DNA of 64,000 bases from Gemmatimonadota bacterium (GCA_020161135.1 JAIUOB010000003.1:620001-684000), one strand, 5' to 3'; counted from the first letter of the stretch, positions 32,383 through 45,322 are shown. Notes: generated by a model from the letters alone, not told the origin. A program made the numbers and translations.

Positions 32383-32874
32383 TCAGGCAGCGATCACATT
32401 CTTGACGACATCGAGGATTTCCGCATTCGATCGGCTCAGCCCGTTGTGCTCCTCGACGTGCGACCACCGCACGACGCCGTCGGTGTCGACCAGGAAGTAC
32501 GAGCGACGCGCGAAGAAGGTCTCCTCATTGAGGACACCGAAGGCGCGTGAGGCTTCGCGCTTGAAGTCCGAGAGCAGCGCGACCTTCATGTCGTACTTCG
32601 TGCGAAACTCCTTGAGCGACGGGATCGCATCTACCGATACAGGAAGGATTTCAACGTTCGCCTGTGCGAACATGTCGAAGTCGTCGCCGAAGGCGCAGAG
32701 CTCGGCCGTGCACACGCTGGTGAAGGCCAGCGGGAAGAACGCCACCAGCACGGGGCGCTTGCCGCGGAAGGCGGAGAGGGTGACCTGTTCGCCGGCCGTC
32801 GACGCCAGCGTGAAGTCGGGCGCCAGCGTGCCGACCGCGATCGGTGCTGCGACGTTGGGCGTGAAAGCAGTCAT
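32383..32874 (-). CDS. Peroxiredoxin (AhpE/BCP-like)
   Basis: A 163-residue thiol peroxidase that reduces hydrogen peroxide and organic peroxides. The active-site region FFPLAFTSVCTAELCAF contains the peroxidatic Cys55 in TSVC and a second Cys60 five residues later, the spacing of the BCP-type resolving cysteine. Asp-Phe-Thr-Leu near residue 20 and a conserved arginine in the C-terminal half also fit. ATG 32874 (MTAFTPN) is chosen over an upstream ATG that would run into the tRNA terminator. It may depend on thioredoxin, reduced by TrxB elsewhere in the window. It is transcribed in the same direction as the tRNA gene. Confidence 0.92.
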   Translation of the reverse strand: MTAFTPNVAAPIAVGTLAPDFTLASTAGEQVTLSAFRGKRPVLVAFFPLAFTSVCTAELCAFGDDFDMFAQANVEILPVSVDAIPSLKEFRTKYDMKVALLSDFKREASRAFGVLNEETFFARRSYFLVDTDGVVRWSHVEEHNGLSRSNAEILDVVKNVIAA

Positions 32875-32895
32875 GTGGATGAGTCCAGAATGTGA

Positions 32896-32926
32896 GATGT
32901 GCCCGGAGAGGATCCCCGGGCACATC
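32896..32926 (-). terminator. Hairpin just downstream of tRNA-Ala
   Basis: A perfect 11-bp stem (GATGTGCCCGG with complement) and a 9-nt loop, starting 5 bp after the 3' end of the tRNA gene. No T run follows, so it may be a terminator or a processing signal, and it lies in the leader of the peroxiredoxin gene. Confidence 0.5.
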
Positions 32927-32931
32927 GGTAG

Positions 32932-33004
32932 TGGAGCGTGCCGGGATCGAACCGGCGACCCCCTGCTTGCAAAGCAGGTGCTCTCCCAGCTGAGCTAACG
33001 CCCC
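32932..33004 (-). tRNA. tRNA-Ala (anticodon TGC)
   Basis: A 73-nt cloverleaf on the minus strand. The acceptor stem GGGGCGT pairs with ACGCTCC (one G-T pair), followed by discriminator A. The D arm has AGCTCAGCTGGGAGAGC, the anticodon stem CCTGC/GCAGG frames TTTGCAA with anticodon TGC (32969-32971), and the T arm reads CCGGTTCGATCCCGG. CCA is not encoded. TACATT (33020-33015), 10 bp before the mature 5' end, is a likely -10 box. It is a single tRNA, not part of a visible rRNA operon. Confidence 0.97.
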
Positions 33005-33162
33005 GCGCTGGCACAATGTAGCGGGGGCTTTCGCATCTCGCGACGGGGGCGTCGATTCTCCGCGCATCAACGCACACGAGCCCAGCATCGTGCCGCGTTG
33101 CCACGTTCTAGGACACATCCTCGCAGCGTGTCCTTCTTCACCCGCCCCACCGGAGGCTCTGC

Positions 33163-34305
33163 ATGAATCGCCTGGCCCTGGCCGCAGTCGCGGCCGCCAG
33201 TTGCCTGCCCCTCGTTGGCCACGCGCAGGCAGGTCGCGGCGGCCCGCCGCTCGATTCGGCCCGCGTGCGCCAGCTCTACGTGTCGAAGAACCCGGCAGAC
33301 CTCGAAGGGTGCGGCGCCAACTGCGACCGCCAGATGGCCGCGCGCAAGGCGACCGACAGCGCCTATGCCGCCCGCGCGAAGGGGGTCCTCGAGTTCCGCA
33401 TGGTGACCTACAAGAGCCGGCCCGATGGGCTCGAGATCCCGGCGTACCTGTTTGCGCCCCTCACGAAGAAGGCGGAGAAGCACCCGGCGCTGGTGTGGGT
33501 GCACGGGGGCGTGCACTCGAACTGGTCGCTGGAGATGTGGCCGTTCGTGCGCGAGGCAGTGAGCAAGGGATACGTGGTCATCACCCCCAACTACCGCGGC
33601 AGCACCGGCTATGGCGACGCCTTCCACCGGATGATCGACTACGGGGGCAAGGAAGTGGATGATGCCCTGTCGTCGGTCGACTTCCTGAAGACCCTCCCCT
33701 ACGTCGACATGGACCGCCTGGGGATGATGGGGTGGAGCCATGGCGGCTTCATCACGGCCCTCAACCTGGTGCGGGGGCCGCACCCCTTCCGCGCCGGCGC
33801 GGCGATGGTGCCGGTCACCAACCTCATCTTCCGGCTCTCGGACCACGCGCCGAGCTATGGACGCGCCTTCGCGCCGGAGCCGGGGATCCAGGGGATGCCC
33901 TTCGAGAACGTGCCGGAGTACATCCGCCGCTCGCCGGTCTTCCATCTCGACAAGCTCGACGTCCCGCTCCTGGTGCACGTGGCCACCAACGACTGCGACG
34001 TGTTCTACCGCGAGAACCAGCAGTTCGTGTACACGCTGCGGGCGCTCAAGCCGGACCTGGCGGAGACCAAGATCTATGTGAACCCGCCGCAGGGTGGCGG
34101 TGGCTGCGGACACACCTTCAACCGGCGCGTCACGGCCTCCGGCATGGAGCGCGACGACACGCCGGAGCAGATCGACTCGTGGAACCGGACGTGGACGTTC
34201 TTCGAGTGGAACCTGCGGCCGAAGAGCGTGATCCGCGCCGACAACGAGGAGTGGAAGAAGGATCCGCGGGTGGCGAGCCCACGCGGACCCGTGCCGCCGA
34301 TCTGA
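33163..34305 (+). CDS. Secreted S9-type alpha/beta-hydrolase (prolyl oligopeptidase-like)
   Basis: A 380-residue exported hydrolase. The signal peptide covers about residues 1-22, ending in GHAQA. The catalytic alpha/beta-hydrolase domain has the oxyanion strand LVWVHGGVHSN, the PNYRGSTGYG motif, nucleophile Ser192 in GMMGWSHGGF, a likely acid in HVATNDCDVFY, and a histidine in GCGHTFNRR. No beta-propeller is present, so it is a short S9-like peptidase or esterase. GGAGG lies 7 bp upstream of ATG 33163. It stands alone, with a strong terminator after it (34315-34347). Substrate unknown. Confidence 0.9.
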   Translation: MNRLALAAVAAASCLPLVGHAQAGRGGPPLDSARVRQLYVSKNPADLEGCGANCDRQMAARKATDSAYAARAKGVLEFRMVTYKSRPDGLEIPAYLFAPLTKKAEKHPALVWVHGGVHSNWSLEMWPFVREAVSKGYVVITPNYRGSTGYGDAFHRMIDYGGKEVDDALSSVDFLKTLPYVDMDRLGMMGWSHGGFITALNLVRGPHPFRAGAAMVPVTNLIFRLSDHAPSYGRAFAPEPGIQGMPFENVPEYIRRSPVFHLDKLDVPLLVHVATNDCDVFYRENQQFVYTLRALKPDLAETKIYVNPPQGGGGCGHTFNRRVTASGMERDDTPEQIDSWNRTWTFFEWNLRPKSVIRADNEEWKKDPRVASPRGPVPPI

Positions 34306-34314
34306 CCAACGTGA

Positions 34315-34347
34315 AAAGGGCGGACATCATCGCGATGTCCGCCCTTT
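34315..34347. terminator. Strong bidirectional terminator
   Basis: A perfect 14-bp stem (AAAGGGCGGACATC with complement) and a 5-nt loop between the convergent S9 gene and actF. TTTGTCGTTTG follows on the plus strand, and CTTTTCACG on the minus strand. It can end both transcripts, including the act operon. Confidence 0.7.
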
Positions 34348-34372
34348 GTCGTTTGCTCACGGCCCGCTGCGC

Positions 34373-35704
34373 CTACTCGTGCGCCGGGAGCGGCTCCATG
34401 GTGCGCGGGTCGACCGGGACCTGCACCTCGTCCTTGGTCGGCGTGGTCATCATGAACACGCGCATGACCGGGAAGGCGTCCATGAACTGGAAGTAGCAGA
34501 ACGCCCAGAGACCGATGAAGCCGATGGTGGTGCCGATCTCCTGAAGCCCGAACGGCAGGCTCGTCGCCTCACCGTAGATGCTCGGGTAGATCTCGATGTA
34601 GCGGTGGAGGTACACGCCGATGAGGCTGCACACCGCGAACAGCACGAACGTCGGCAGGTAGACCTTCGCCGCCTTCGAGATGAGGCCGAAGAACGGCAGC
34701 ACGAAGCCGAAGATCGGGATGAGCGTGGTGAAGGTCTTCCAGACACCCGAGAGCCGCAGCCGGTAGAAGTGCGTCTCTTCCGGCATGTTGCCGTACCAGA
34801 TGACCAGGTACTGGCTGAAGCTGATGTAGCCGACGAACGCCGTGAAGGCGAAGCCCAGCTTACCCAGGTCCCAGAAGTGGTCGATGGTGACGATGTCGTC
34901 GACCTTGAGGTGGTTGCGCCACCACATGGCCAGCAGCGACGTGAGCATGATCATGTTGACCCAGCCGGTCATGAACACGATCCAGGCGTACATCGTCTGC
35001 TGGAAGTGGAGCGAGATGCTCATGGAGTAGTCCCACGCCATGAAGCACCAGCCCACCACGAACGCGATGCAGACCGCCACCGCCAGCTTGCCCTGGGTGC
35101 TGTGCTGCGTGTGCAGCTCGCGCCGCTCATCGCCGCTCCAGGCCGCGCGCATGGTGGCGCGCATGCCGGCCGCCCACTTCGCGCCATACTCGGGGAGCAC
35201 GGCCACGTCCATCTTCACCGAGTTGCGGATGAAGAGGAACTGCAGGACGGTGATGGCGCCGAAGAAGAACACGCCGCGGAGGCGGAAGAACATCGGCTCG
35301 AGGTACGCCGCCTTCTCGGCCGTGGGCACCGCCTCGCGGCCGGCCCAGGTGAAGATGTGGTCGCCCGAGAAGAACAGGATGCCGAGCAGGATGACAAACG
35401 CCACCGGCACGAAGGCATAGAAGCCTTCGGTGAAGCGGACGATCGGGCGCGACCAGCGCGCCGTGACGATGCGCTGCACTGCGGCAAACGCGGCACCCGC
35501 CGTCGAGATCACGGCGAAGTACATCCAGTTGAAGTGCACCGCCTGCCACGCACGATCGGCGTTCGTGAAGAGGCCGTAGGCGAAGACCGCGATGCCGAGG
35601 ACCGCCGCCGCGAGGGCGGCCGTCTTGAGCGAGGCCGGCACCGGCTTGCCCTGGAGGCGCTTCGCGAACTCCTCGCGCGTCGGATAGTGATAGTGCTGGC
35701 TCAC
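34373..35704 (-). CDS. actF: Alternative Complex III membrane subunit ActF
   Basis: A 443-residue, about ten-helix membrane protein, the last gene of the act operon. Alternative Complex III oxidises menaquinol or ubiquinol and passes electrons to cytochrome c or an oxidase. ActF is related to NrfD/ActC. Visible marks are an early KTAALAAAVLGIAVFAYGLF helix, WKTFTTLIPIFGFVLPFFGLISKAAK, and the WYGNMPEETHFYRLRL segment conserved in ActF. The short Pro-rich C-terminus is cytoplasmic. The ATG 35704 overlaps the actE stop by 4 bp (ATGA). It is followed by the terminator at 34315-34347, so no oxidase gene belongs to this transcript. Confidence 0.92.
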   Translation of the reverse strand: MSQHYHYPTREEFAKRLQGKPVPASLKTAALAAAVLGIAVFAYGLFTNADRAWQAVHFNWMYFAVISTAGAAFAAVQRIVTARWSRPIVRFTEGFYAFVPVAFVILLGILFFSGDHIFTWAGREAVPTAEKAAYLEPMFFRLRGVFFFGAITVLQFLFIRNSVKMDVAVLPEYGAKWAAGMRATMRAAWSGDERRELHTQHSTQGKLAVAVCIAFVVGWCFMAWDYSMSISLHFQQTMYAWIVFMTGWVNMIMLTSLLAMWWRNHLKVDDIVTIDHFWDLGKLGFAFTAFVGYISFSQYLVIWYGNMPEETHFYRLRLSGVWKTFTTLIPIFGFVLPFFGLISKAAKVYLPTFVLFAVCSLIGVYLHRYIEIYPSIYGEATSLPFGLQEIGTTIGFIGLWAFCYFQFMDAFPVMRVFMMTTPTKDEVQVPVDPRTMEPLPAHE

Positions 35705-36510
35705 TCGTGCTTCTCCTTGGCGGGAGCGCCCGCGGCGCCTTCGGCGTGCGGCGCGCCATGCAGCTTGCGCATCGTGTCGTTCTCGTTGTTGCCCTTGAAC
35801 GTGGCCGCGTTGATGCCGGGCGAGCCAACGGTGGGCTGCTGCGTGGGCTTGAGGAACGGCGCGGGGCGCGTGGGCGCCGTGAGCGACGGTCCCGGCACGG
35901 TGGTGCCGTTCTGTCCCGGGTAGCCAGCCGGCAGGGTATCAGCCGGCTGCGACGTCTTGCCCTGCAGCGCCCGGACGTAGTTCACCACGTCCCAGCGATC
36001 GTGCTCTTCGATGCGGTTGTAGCTGGGCATGATGCCGCGCCCGTTGCGCATCATGCCGTAGAGGTAGCCGTCCGAGCGGCCCTTGGCCTGATCGGTGAGC
36101 AGGCTCGGGCTGAACCCGTACGCCGGGTTGACCTTCTTGAGGCCACCGTTGGCGTCGCCGGCCGCGCCGTGGCAGACGGCGCAGTTGATCTGGTAGTGCA
36201 GCTTGCCGTTGGCCAGCGACGCCTCGCTCACCGCCGTGGGATTCGGGATGGGCGTGAACGAGTCGACCACTTGCGGGAGCGGCTGGTAGCCGATCTGCCA
36301 TCCGGCCACCGCGGTGCCCTGCACCGGCACCGAGTACTGCGGGTTGCCGCGCGGCGGCGTGGTGCTGTCGGCGTCGTTCTGCGACACCGGCTCCCACGGC
36401 TCGATCTGCGGCTGGCGCTTGAAGTCGGTGAACCAGCTGCAGGCGCCAAAGGCGACGGGCAGCACGAGGACCACGCCCGCGCGCAGGGCGCGGGTGGGGA
36501 GATTCGTCAT
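35701..36510 (-). CDS. actE: Alternative Complex III monoheme cytochrome c subunit ActE
   Basis: A 269-residue lipoprotein cytochrome. The signal peptide ends at the lipobox FGAC (Cys24). One heme c site, CAVCHG (Cys110, Cys113, His114), lies in a class I cytochrome domain of about residues 95-185, with Met161 in GIMPSYN as likely axial ligand. A proline-rich tail follows. ActE is thought to relay electrons from the pentaheme ActA to the acceptor. ATG 36510 (MTNLPTRA) is chosen because it gives a correct signal peptide; a longer frame reaches into actD. It lies 13 bp after actD and overlaps actF. Confidence 0.92.
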   Translation of the reverse strand: MTNLPTRALRAGVVLVLPVAFGACSWFTDFKRQPQIEPWEPVSQNDADSTTPPRGNPQYSVPVQGTAVAGWQIGYQPLPQVVDSFTPIPNPTAVSEASLANGKLHYQINCAVCHGAAGDANGGLKKVNPAYGFSPSLLTDQAKGRSDGYLYGMMRNGRGIMPSYNRIEEHDRWDVVNYVRALQGKTSQPADTLPAGYPGQNGTTVPGPSLTAPTRPAPFLKPTQQPTVGSPGINAATFKGNNENDTMRKLHGAPHAEGAAGAPAKEKHE

Positions 36511-36523
36511 GGCGAAGGAACGC

Positions 36524-37023
36524 TCAGGCTTCACGCCGCACCTCCTCCGCGCCATGGTGGCGCAGCAGGTCTTCGGCCTGCGGGGCCTTGGCGGCATCGC
36601 AGGCGATGAAGACGCCGAAGTGCCCGGCGGAGAAGCGGTCGTCGTAGCCGGTCGTCGAGGTGAGCCGCGGCACGCGCGAGTTGATGAACATGCCGGCGAC
36701 CGTCGAGAGGGCGCCGACGAGCACCATCACCTCGAAGCCGATGATGGTGTAGGGGATCCAGCTCGCGATGGCCTTGCCGCCGGTGACCAGCGGCCAGTAG
36801 TCGGACGACCAGATCGCGATCCAGTAGCCGAAGCTGACGCCGAGCAGGCCACCGATGAGGGTGAAGCGCCGCACGACCGACACCGGCGCCGCGATGGCCT
36901 CCTCGAGCTCATGGCGGATGGTGGGCGAGTACACGGTGACATCGCCCAACCGCTTCTTCTTCAGCTCCTCGATGACCGAGACGGTGGTGTCGAGGTGATG
37001 GAAGACTCCAAGCACGCCCTGCA

Positions 37024-37024
<1 letters not shown>
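36524..37024 (-). CDS. actD: Alternative Complex III subunit ActD (DUF3341)
   Basis: A 166-residue protein with two membrane helices at about residues 52-75 (FTLIGGLLGVSFGYWIAIW) and 90-115 (WIPYTIIGFEVMVLVGALSTVAG), connected by a short loop. The N-terminal cytoplasmic part starts with GVFHHLDTTVSVIEEL, and the C-terminal part has DDRFSAGHFGVFIAC and a helix ending HHGAEEVRRE, as in DUF3341/ActD. It has no cofactor motif and is considered structural in the complex. ATG 37024 shares its last bases with the actC stop, so translation is coupled. Confidence 0.92.
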
Positions 37025-38430
<1,406 letters not shown>

Positions 38431-38441
38431 GCGTGCTGTCC

Positions 38442-41483
<3,042 letters not shown>

Positions 41484-41502
41484 CGTGTTCGGGGGTCGAT
41501 GA

Positions 41503-42120
41503 TCAGTAGTGGCAGACGGCGCAGTCGTAACGCGCCTTCTTCGCGGGCATCGCCTCGAGCTCCGGCGTGACCGGCTGTCCTGCGGCCCGCGCCCCGTCGG
41601 CCGGCTTGTAGCCGTTGACGTGGCAGTTGATGCACCAGCCCATGTTGAGCGAGTTCACCTGCTGCACAGGCACGTAGTTGGTGTCAGGCCCCTGCGCGCC
41701 CTGCTTCTGGATCTCGCCATGGCAGGTCTGGCAGGTGACACCGGCGTTGACGTGCCGCATGTGCGGGAATTGCACATAGTCGGGCACCTTGTGCACGCGG
41801 TTCCAGGGGATCGGCTGCCCCTTCTGGTAATACGCGGCGACCTTCTTGATTTCGGCCGACTGCCCCTTCACGAGCGTGTGGCAGCCCATGCACGTGGCGA
41901 CCGAGGCATTGCCGGGATCAGGCGCCTTGTTGGCCGCGCTGTGGCAATAGAGACAGTTCATGCCCGCCTTCGCGACGTGCGGGGCATGCACGAACTTGAC
42001 GGGCTGTTCGACACGCAGGCCTTGCGACGTCGATGCGCCGCTGTAGGCCGACAGCAGCCCAGCGGCCGCTGCGAGCGCGAGGAACCCAGGGATCACCGTC
42101 CACTTCTTCTTGACCGTCAT
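41503..42120 (-). CDS. actA: Alternative Complex III pentaheme cytochrome c subunit ActA
   Basis: A 205-residue multiheme cytochrome with an uncleaved or anchoring N-terminal helix at about residues 8-26. Five CxxCH heme sites are visible: Cys56-His60, Cys77-His81, Cys130-His134, Cys163-His167 and Cys200-His204, the last two residues from the C-terminus. This matches the pentaheme ActA of Rhodothermus-type complexes. Additional histidines (for example in FPHMRHVN) can supply bis-His ligation. It is the first gene of the act operon; a candidate promoter lies at 42202-42230. It passes electrons through the periplasm between ActB and the cytochrome acceptor. Confidence 0.95.
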   Translation of the reverse strand: MTVKKKWTVIPGFLALAAAAGLLSAYSGASTSQGLRVEQPVKFVHAPHVAKAGMNCLYCHSAANKAPDPGNASVATCMGCHTLVKGQSAEIKKVAAYYQKGQPIPWNRVHKVPDYVQFPHMRHVNAGVTCQTCHGEIQKQGAQGPDTNYVPVQQVNSLNMGWCINCHVNGYKPADGARAAGQPVTPELEAMPAKKARYDCAVCHY

Positions 42121-42201
42121 CGACTTTGGGCCGGGAAGGCGTAGGGAGCGAGGCGGATGCGACGGCGTAAGTCGCTGTCAACCCGTTTTTTGCAAGCGCG
42201 A

Positions 42202-42230
42202 AGTATGTCCGGCACCGTATTTGTACGCAA
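42202..42230 (-). promoter_or_regulatory. Candidate promoter of the act operon
   Basis: On the minus strand, TTGCGT (42230-42225) and CATACT (42207-42202) are 17 bp apart, about 81 bp before actA. The match is moderate (three and four of six bases). A second possible -35, TTGACA, occurs nearer the gene but has no good -10 partner. Confidence 0.35.
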
Positions 42231-42337
42231 GTGAGGGACGTCGTGCGTTTGTACCTGCTGGTCCGACGTAATGCGCAAGCGTCCGTAGAGCCAAAAAACG
42301 ACCGCGACACAGCGCGGACTGGGATGCCGTGTGGCGG

Positions 42338-43153
42338 CTACGGTGTCGACGCGCGTCCTGCCGACGCGCGGGCGGCGGCGGCGATCGAGCGTCCGTCCGC
42401 GAACGCGAAATCAGTCGCAGGCGTTCCGGGCGGCAGCAGATCAACGAGCGCGCGCGCCTGCTGGGTGAGGCGCAGCGGCCACCACGTGCTCCAGGCGAGG
42501 CGCGCGGCGCCCACGGTCCGGACCAGATGCGCGAAATGGTCTTCCGGCGGCCCCCACAGCCAGTGCCAGTCGAACCACACGCGGGCCGCCTCGTCGACGG
42601 TGAGGCCCCAGTGGACCTCCTCGATGAACTCCCGTGAGGCGCCCGCCACCACGAGCTGCGCCCGAGACCCGGGGATGCGAGCCAGCTGTCGCACCAACGC
42701 GGGCGCCACGTCACCCGCGCCGTCGAGCGGATGGCGCTGGCGGAGATCCTCGAAGCGCACCGTGAGGTGAAGCGCGACACCCGCCTCCCCACAGGCGAGG
42801 GTGAGTTCCGTCATGGGACCAGACGCGCCCAGCCCCCACTGCGGCGGGCAGGCGCGCACGGCGGGACAGCCCGCGTCGAGCGCCATGCCGAGCTGCCGCT
42901 CCCACCCGGGCCAGTCGGGGCGCACGAGCGGCGCCGGGTGCAGCAGGTCGCGATGCGGCGCCAGCGCGGCCAAGAGCGCCCGATTGGACGGCACGGGGTC
43001 CCGATGGAACGTGCCGGGGAGGTGCCCGACCCACGCGCCCGCGAACCCCTCCCGCTCAAGCACGCGCGCCAGCACGGCCGGCTCCGGGTGCGGCACATCG
43101 CGGAAGGGATAGCCGCCAATCCATGACGTGACACAGATCGGTCGCTGCGTCAT
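42338..43153 (-). CDS. Amidohydrolase-like TIM-barrel protein, apparently without metal ligands
   Basis: A 271-residue protein whose order of strands and helices follows the neighbouring amidohydrolase (a short version of the amidohydrolase-2 family). The N-terminal HxH motif is missing (TSWIGGYPFRDV at that place). The later ligand positions also look changed (GVALHLTVRF, AQLVVAGAS, FDWHWLWGPP). It has no signal peptide. The ATG 43153 overlaps the stop of the real amidohydrolase gene by 4 bp (ATGA). It could be a non-catalytic partner or an enzyme with another mechanism. The fold call is tentative; the coding call is good because of overlap and composition. Confidence 0.72.
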   Translation of the reverse strand: MTQRPICVTSWIGGYPFRDVPHPEPAVLARVLEREGFAGAWVGHLPGTFHRDPVPSNRALLAALAPHRDLLHPAPLVRPDWPGWERQLGMALDAGCPAVRACPPQWGLGASGPMTELTLACGEAGVALHLTVRFEDLRQRHPLDGAGDVAPALVRQLARIPGSRAQLVVAGASREFIEEVHWGLTVDEAARVWFDWHWLWGPPEDHFAHLVRTVGAARLAWSTWWPLRLTQQARALVDLLPPGTPATDFAFADGRSIAAAARASAGRASTP

Positions 43154-44085
43154 GCATCCTCCGGAGCCGCGCGCTTCGGCGGGGGTGCGTGCAGCGACGC
43201 GTCGAACGTGCCGGGCGGGAAGATGCGGACCGCATTGCGCCACGCCATGGCGGCAATGTCGTCTGCGCTGGCGCCGGTGTGCACGAGCGCCCGCGCCTTG
43301 GTGAGCCCGGTGCAGAGAGTGAGGTCGGCCGCCCACAGCAGGCGCGCGGCGCCCACCCACTGCAGTGCCTCGTCGATCATGCCCCGGTCGATGCCACTCC
43401 CCGAGAGATCCATGACGATGTTGGGACACTCGACGACGGCGGGACTGGTGTGGGCCCAATCGCCACCGCCGCCGATGTGCGCCAGGATGAACGTCGTGCG
43501 CGGATGGCGCGCTGCCAGGCGTGCGAGCTCGACACCGTCGGAGGCATCCTGCCCCGGCCAGTCGCGACGGCGGTGCTGCCAGATGTGCTGCAGCACGGGC
43601 ACGCCGAAGTCGGATGCCGCGCGCGCGATCTCGTCGAGCAGCGGATCGTCGGCACGGCGCCCCGCCGCGAGCTTGATGCCCACCGCACCCGCCCGCATGC
43701 CGTGTTCGATCTCCTCGAGCGCGTGGGCGGGAAAGTTGGGATTCACCGCGACATACGCGCGCACCGTGGGTGCGTGCGCAGCGGCCAGGTCGCGCATGAA
43801 GTCGTTGGCCCGGGTCTGATCACTCGGCGAGGCGAAGTACGTGGGCGACGTGGCGCCCCACGAGCCGAGGATCGACGCGACGTGACACCGCACGCCCATG
43901 CGCGCACCAGCGGCGAGGCGGGAGGCATTGTATCGCTCCCAATCGCCACGGTTGGTGAGCGGCGAATGGAAGTGCGCGTGCGGATCGATGAGAGGCACGT
44001 CGACGAGCGCGTCGGGCCACGGAGCTGGTGTTGCGTCGTGCCAGTCGACGGGGGGCTCGTGCTGCCCGGTGCGTGCGGCGTGCAT
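43150..44085 (-). CDS. Metal-dependent amidohydrolase (amidohydrolase-2 family)
   Basis: A 311-residue cytoplasmic TIM-barrel hydrolase or decarboxylase. Metal ligands are visible: DPHAHFHS near residue 34 (His-x-His), His in VLQHIWQH, His in ILAHIGGGGDW, and Asp in LLWAADLTLC near the end of the barrel. The family (PF04909) includes lactonases, decarboxylases and amidases; substrate is not predictable. The chosen start is ATG 44085, 1 bp after the stop of the aminotransferase gene; GTG 44094 would overlap it by 8 bp. Its stop overlaps the next amidohydrolase-like gene. The group aminotransferase-amidohydrolase-amidohydrolase is clearly one unit. Confidence 0.87.
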   Translation of the reverse strand: MHAARTGQHEPPVDWHDATPAPWPDALVDVPLIDPHAHFHSPLTNRGDWERYNASRLAAGARMGVRCHVASILGSWGATSPTYFASPSDQTRANDFMRDLAAAHAPTVRAYVAVNPNFPAHALEEIEHGMRAGAVGIKLAAGRRADDPLLDEIARAASDFGVPVLQHIWQHRRRDWPGQDASDGVELARLAARHPRTTFILAHIGGGGDWAHTSPAVVECPNIVMDLSGSGIDRGMIDEALQWVGAARLLWAADLTLCTGLTKARALVHTGASADDIAAMAWRNAVRIFPPGTFDASLHAPPPKRAAPEDA

Positions 44086-44086
44086 G

Positions 44087-45322
44087 TCAGTCACCCAGTC
44101 GCCGAGGGCCGGGCACGAGCGCGCGCATGACGGCGGGCATGACCCGTGCGACCTCATCGATGGCGACGTCGTCGTGGGCGACGGCGCCGAACTGATATGC
44201 GCCGCGCTTGAGCAGGACGCCTTCGCGCGCCGCGGCGGCCACCAGCGCGTCGAGCGCTTCGGGCTGCTCGGCCTCGAGTCGCCACATGACCGGCGGACCC
44301 GCCACGGCGACGCCGGTCCACGGCGCCTCGGCCAAGGCGTTGCCGACCACTTCGCGCAGCAGGCCGCCTGCGGCCGCCATGTGCTCACAGACGTCGACAC
44401 GATCGTGCCACGCCAGCACCGCCTGCGCCGCCGCGAGTCCCGTGGCTTCGGCCGCGGCGGTGGAGGAGATCCACGTTGCTTCGGCAGCATGCATGATGCC
44501 GGCGCGGCCGACGACAGCGGCCAGCGGGTAGCCGTTGGCGAGTGCCTTGCCGACGGTGGTCAGATCGGGCACGATGTCGAGGAGTTCCTGCACGCCGCCG
44601 GTGCGCACGCGGAAGGCCGTCTTCACCTCGTCGAAGATGAGCACAGCACCCGTGCGATCGGCGGCGGAACGCGCGGCGAGCAGCCAGTCGCGCGGCGCCA
44701 CGTCGTGCACCAGCGGCTCGAAGATGATGGCCGCAGGCGCCGCCTCGTCGACGGCCGCGCAGAGTGCGGCGACATCACCAAAGGGGACCGTGACCACATC
44801 AGTGCGGGCGCCCGTCGGCACGCCGCGCGCGTCGCTCGTCCAGTCGAGCCACCCGAAGTATCCGCAGGCGATGACGCGGTCGCGCCCGGTGTGCGCGCGG
44901 GCAATGCGGACGGCGGCGGCCGTCGCCTCGGCGCCGGTGCGGAGGAACCGCACCTGTTCGGCGCAGGGGATGACCTCGACGAGTGCCTCGGCGACCTCGA
45001 CCTCGAGGCGATGCGGCAGCGACGTGACGGCGCCGTTGGCCGCAGCGCCCTGCACCGCCCGCGTGACGGCCGCGTCGGCGTAGCCGAGGCCCACCGCGCC
45101 GAGCGCCATGCCGAGGTCGATGAAGCGCCGTCCGTCGGGCGCCCAGAGCCGACAGCCGTCGGCCTTCTCGAAGTGCGTGGGGAGTGCGACGTCGAACGCG
45201 CGTGTGCCGTACAGGGCGGCGGGACGCTTGCTGCCCGTCGAACTGCCCCCGGGAATGACATCGGCGGCGCGGGCGCGCCAATCGTCGTCCGGCGGGCCGC
45301 TGAAGGCGATGGCGCGGCTCAC
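44087..45322 (-). CDS. Class III PLP aminotransferase (glutamate-1-semialdehyde mutase-like)
   Basis: A 411-residue PLP enzyme. The start IPGGSSTGSKRPAALYG resembles the HemL N-terminus. RFLRTGAEATAAAVRIARAHTGR, the cofactor aspartate in IFDEVKTAFR (Asp231) and Lys259 in TVGKALANGYP complete the class III active site. HemL proteins usually have SGTEA and DEVMTGFR; the RTGAEA and DEVKTAFR variants argue for an aminotransferase of another substrate, not tetrapyrrole synthesis. The start is GTG 45322, overlapping the trmJ stop by 4 bp. It is linked with two amidohydrolase-like genes downstream. The pathway is unknown. Confidence 0.87.
   Translation of the reverse strand: MSRAIAFSGPPDDDWRARAADVIPGGSSTGSKRPAALYGTRAFDVALPTHFEKADGCRLWAPDGRRFIDLGMALGAVGLGYADAAVTRAVQGAAANGAVTSLPHRLEVEVAEALVEVIPCAEQVRFLRTGAEATAAAVRIARAHTGRDRVIACGYFGWLDWTSDARGVPTGARTDVVTVPFGDVAALCAAVDEAAPAAIIFEPLVHDVAPRDWLLAARSAADRTGAVLIFDEVKTAFRVRTGGVQELLDIVPDLTTVGKALANGYPLAAVVGRAGIMHAAEATWISSTAAAEATGLAAAQAVLAWHDRVDVCEHMAAAGGLLREVVGNALAEAPWTGVAVAGPPVMWRLEAEQPEALDALVAAAAREGVLLKRGAYQFGAVAHDDVAIDEVARVMPAVMRALVPGPRRLGD

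Noticed and set aside
44087..45322. Calling the class III aminotransferase HemL (tetrapyrrole synthesis)
   Set aside because: Key HemL segments differ (RTGAEA, DEVKTAFR) and no heme genes are nearby; it is coupled to amidohydrolase genes.
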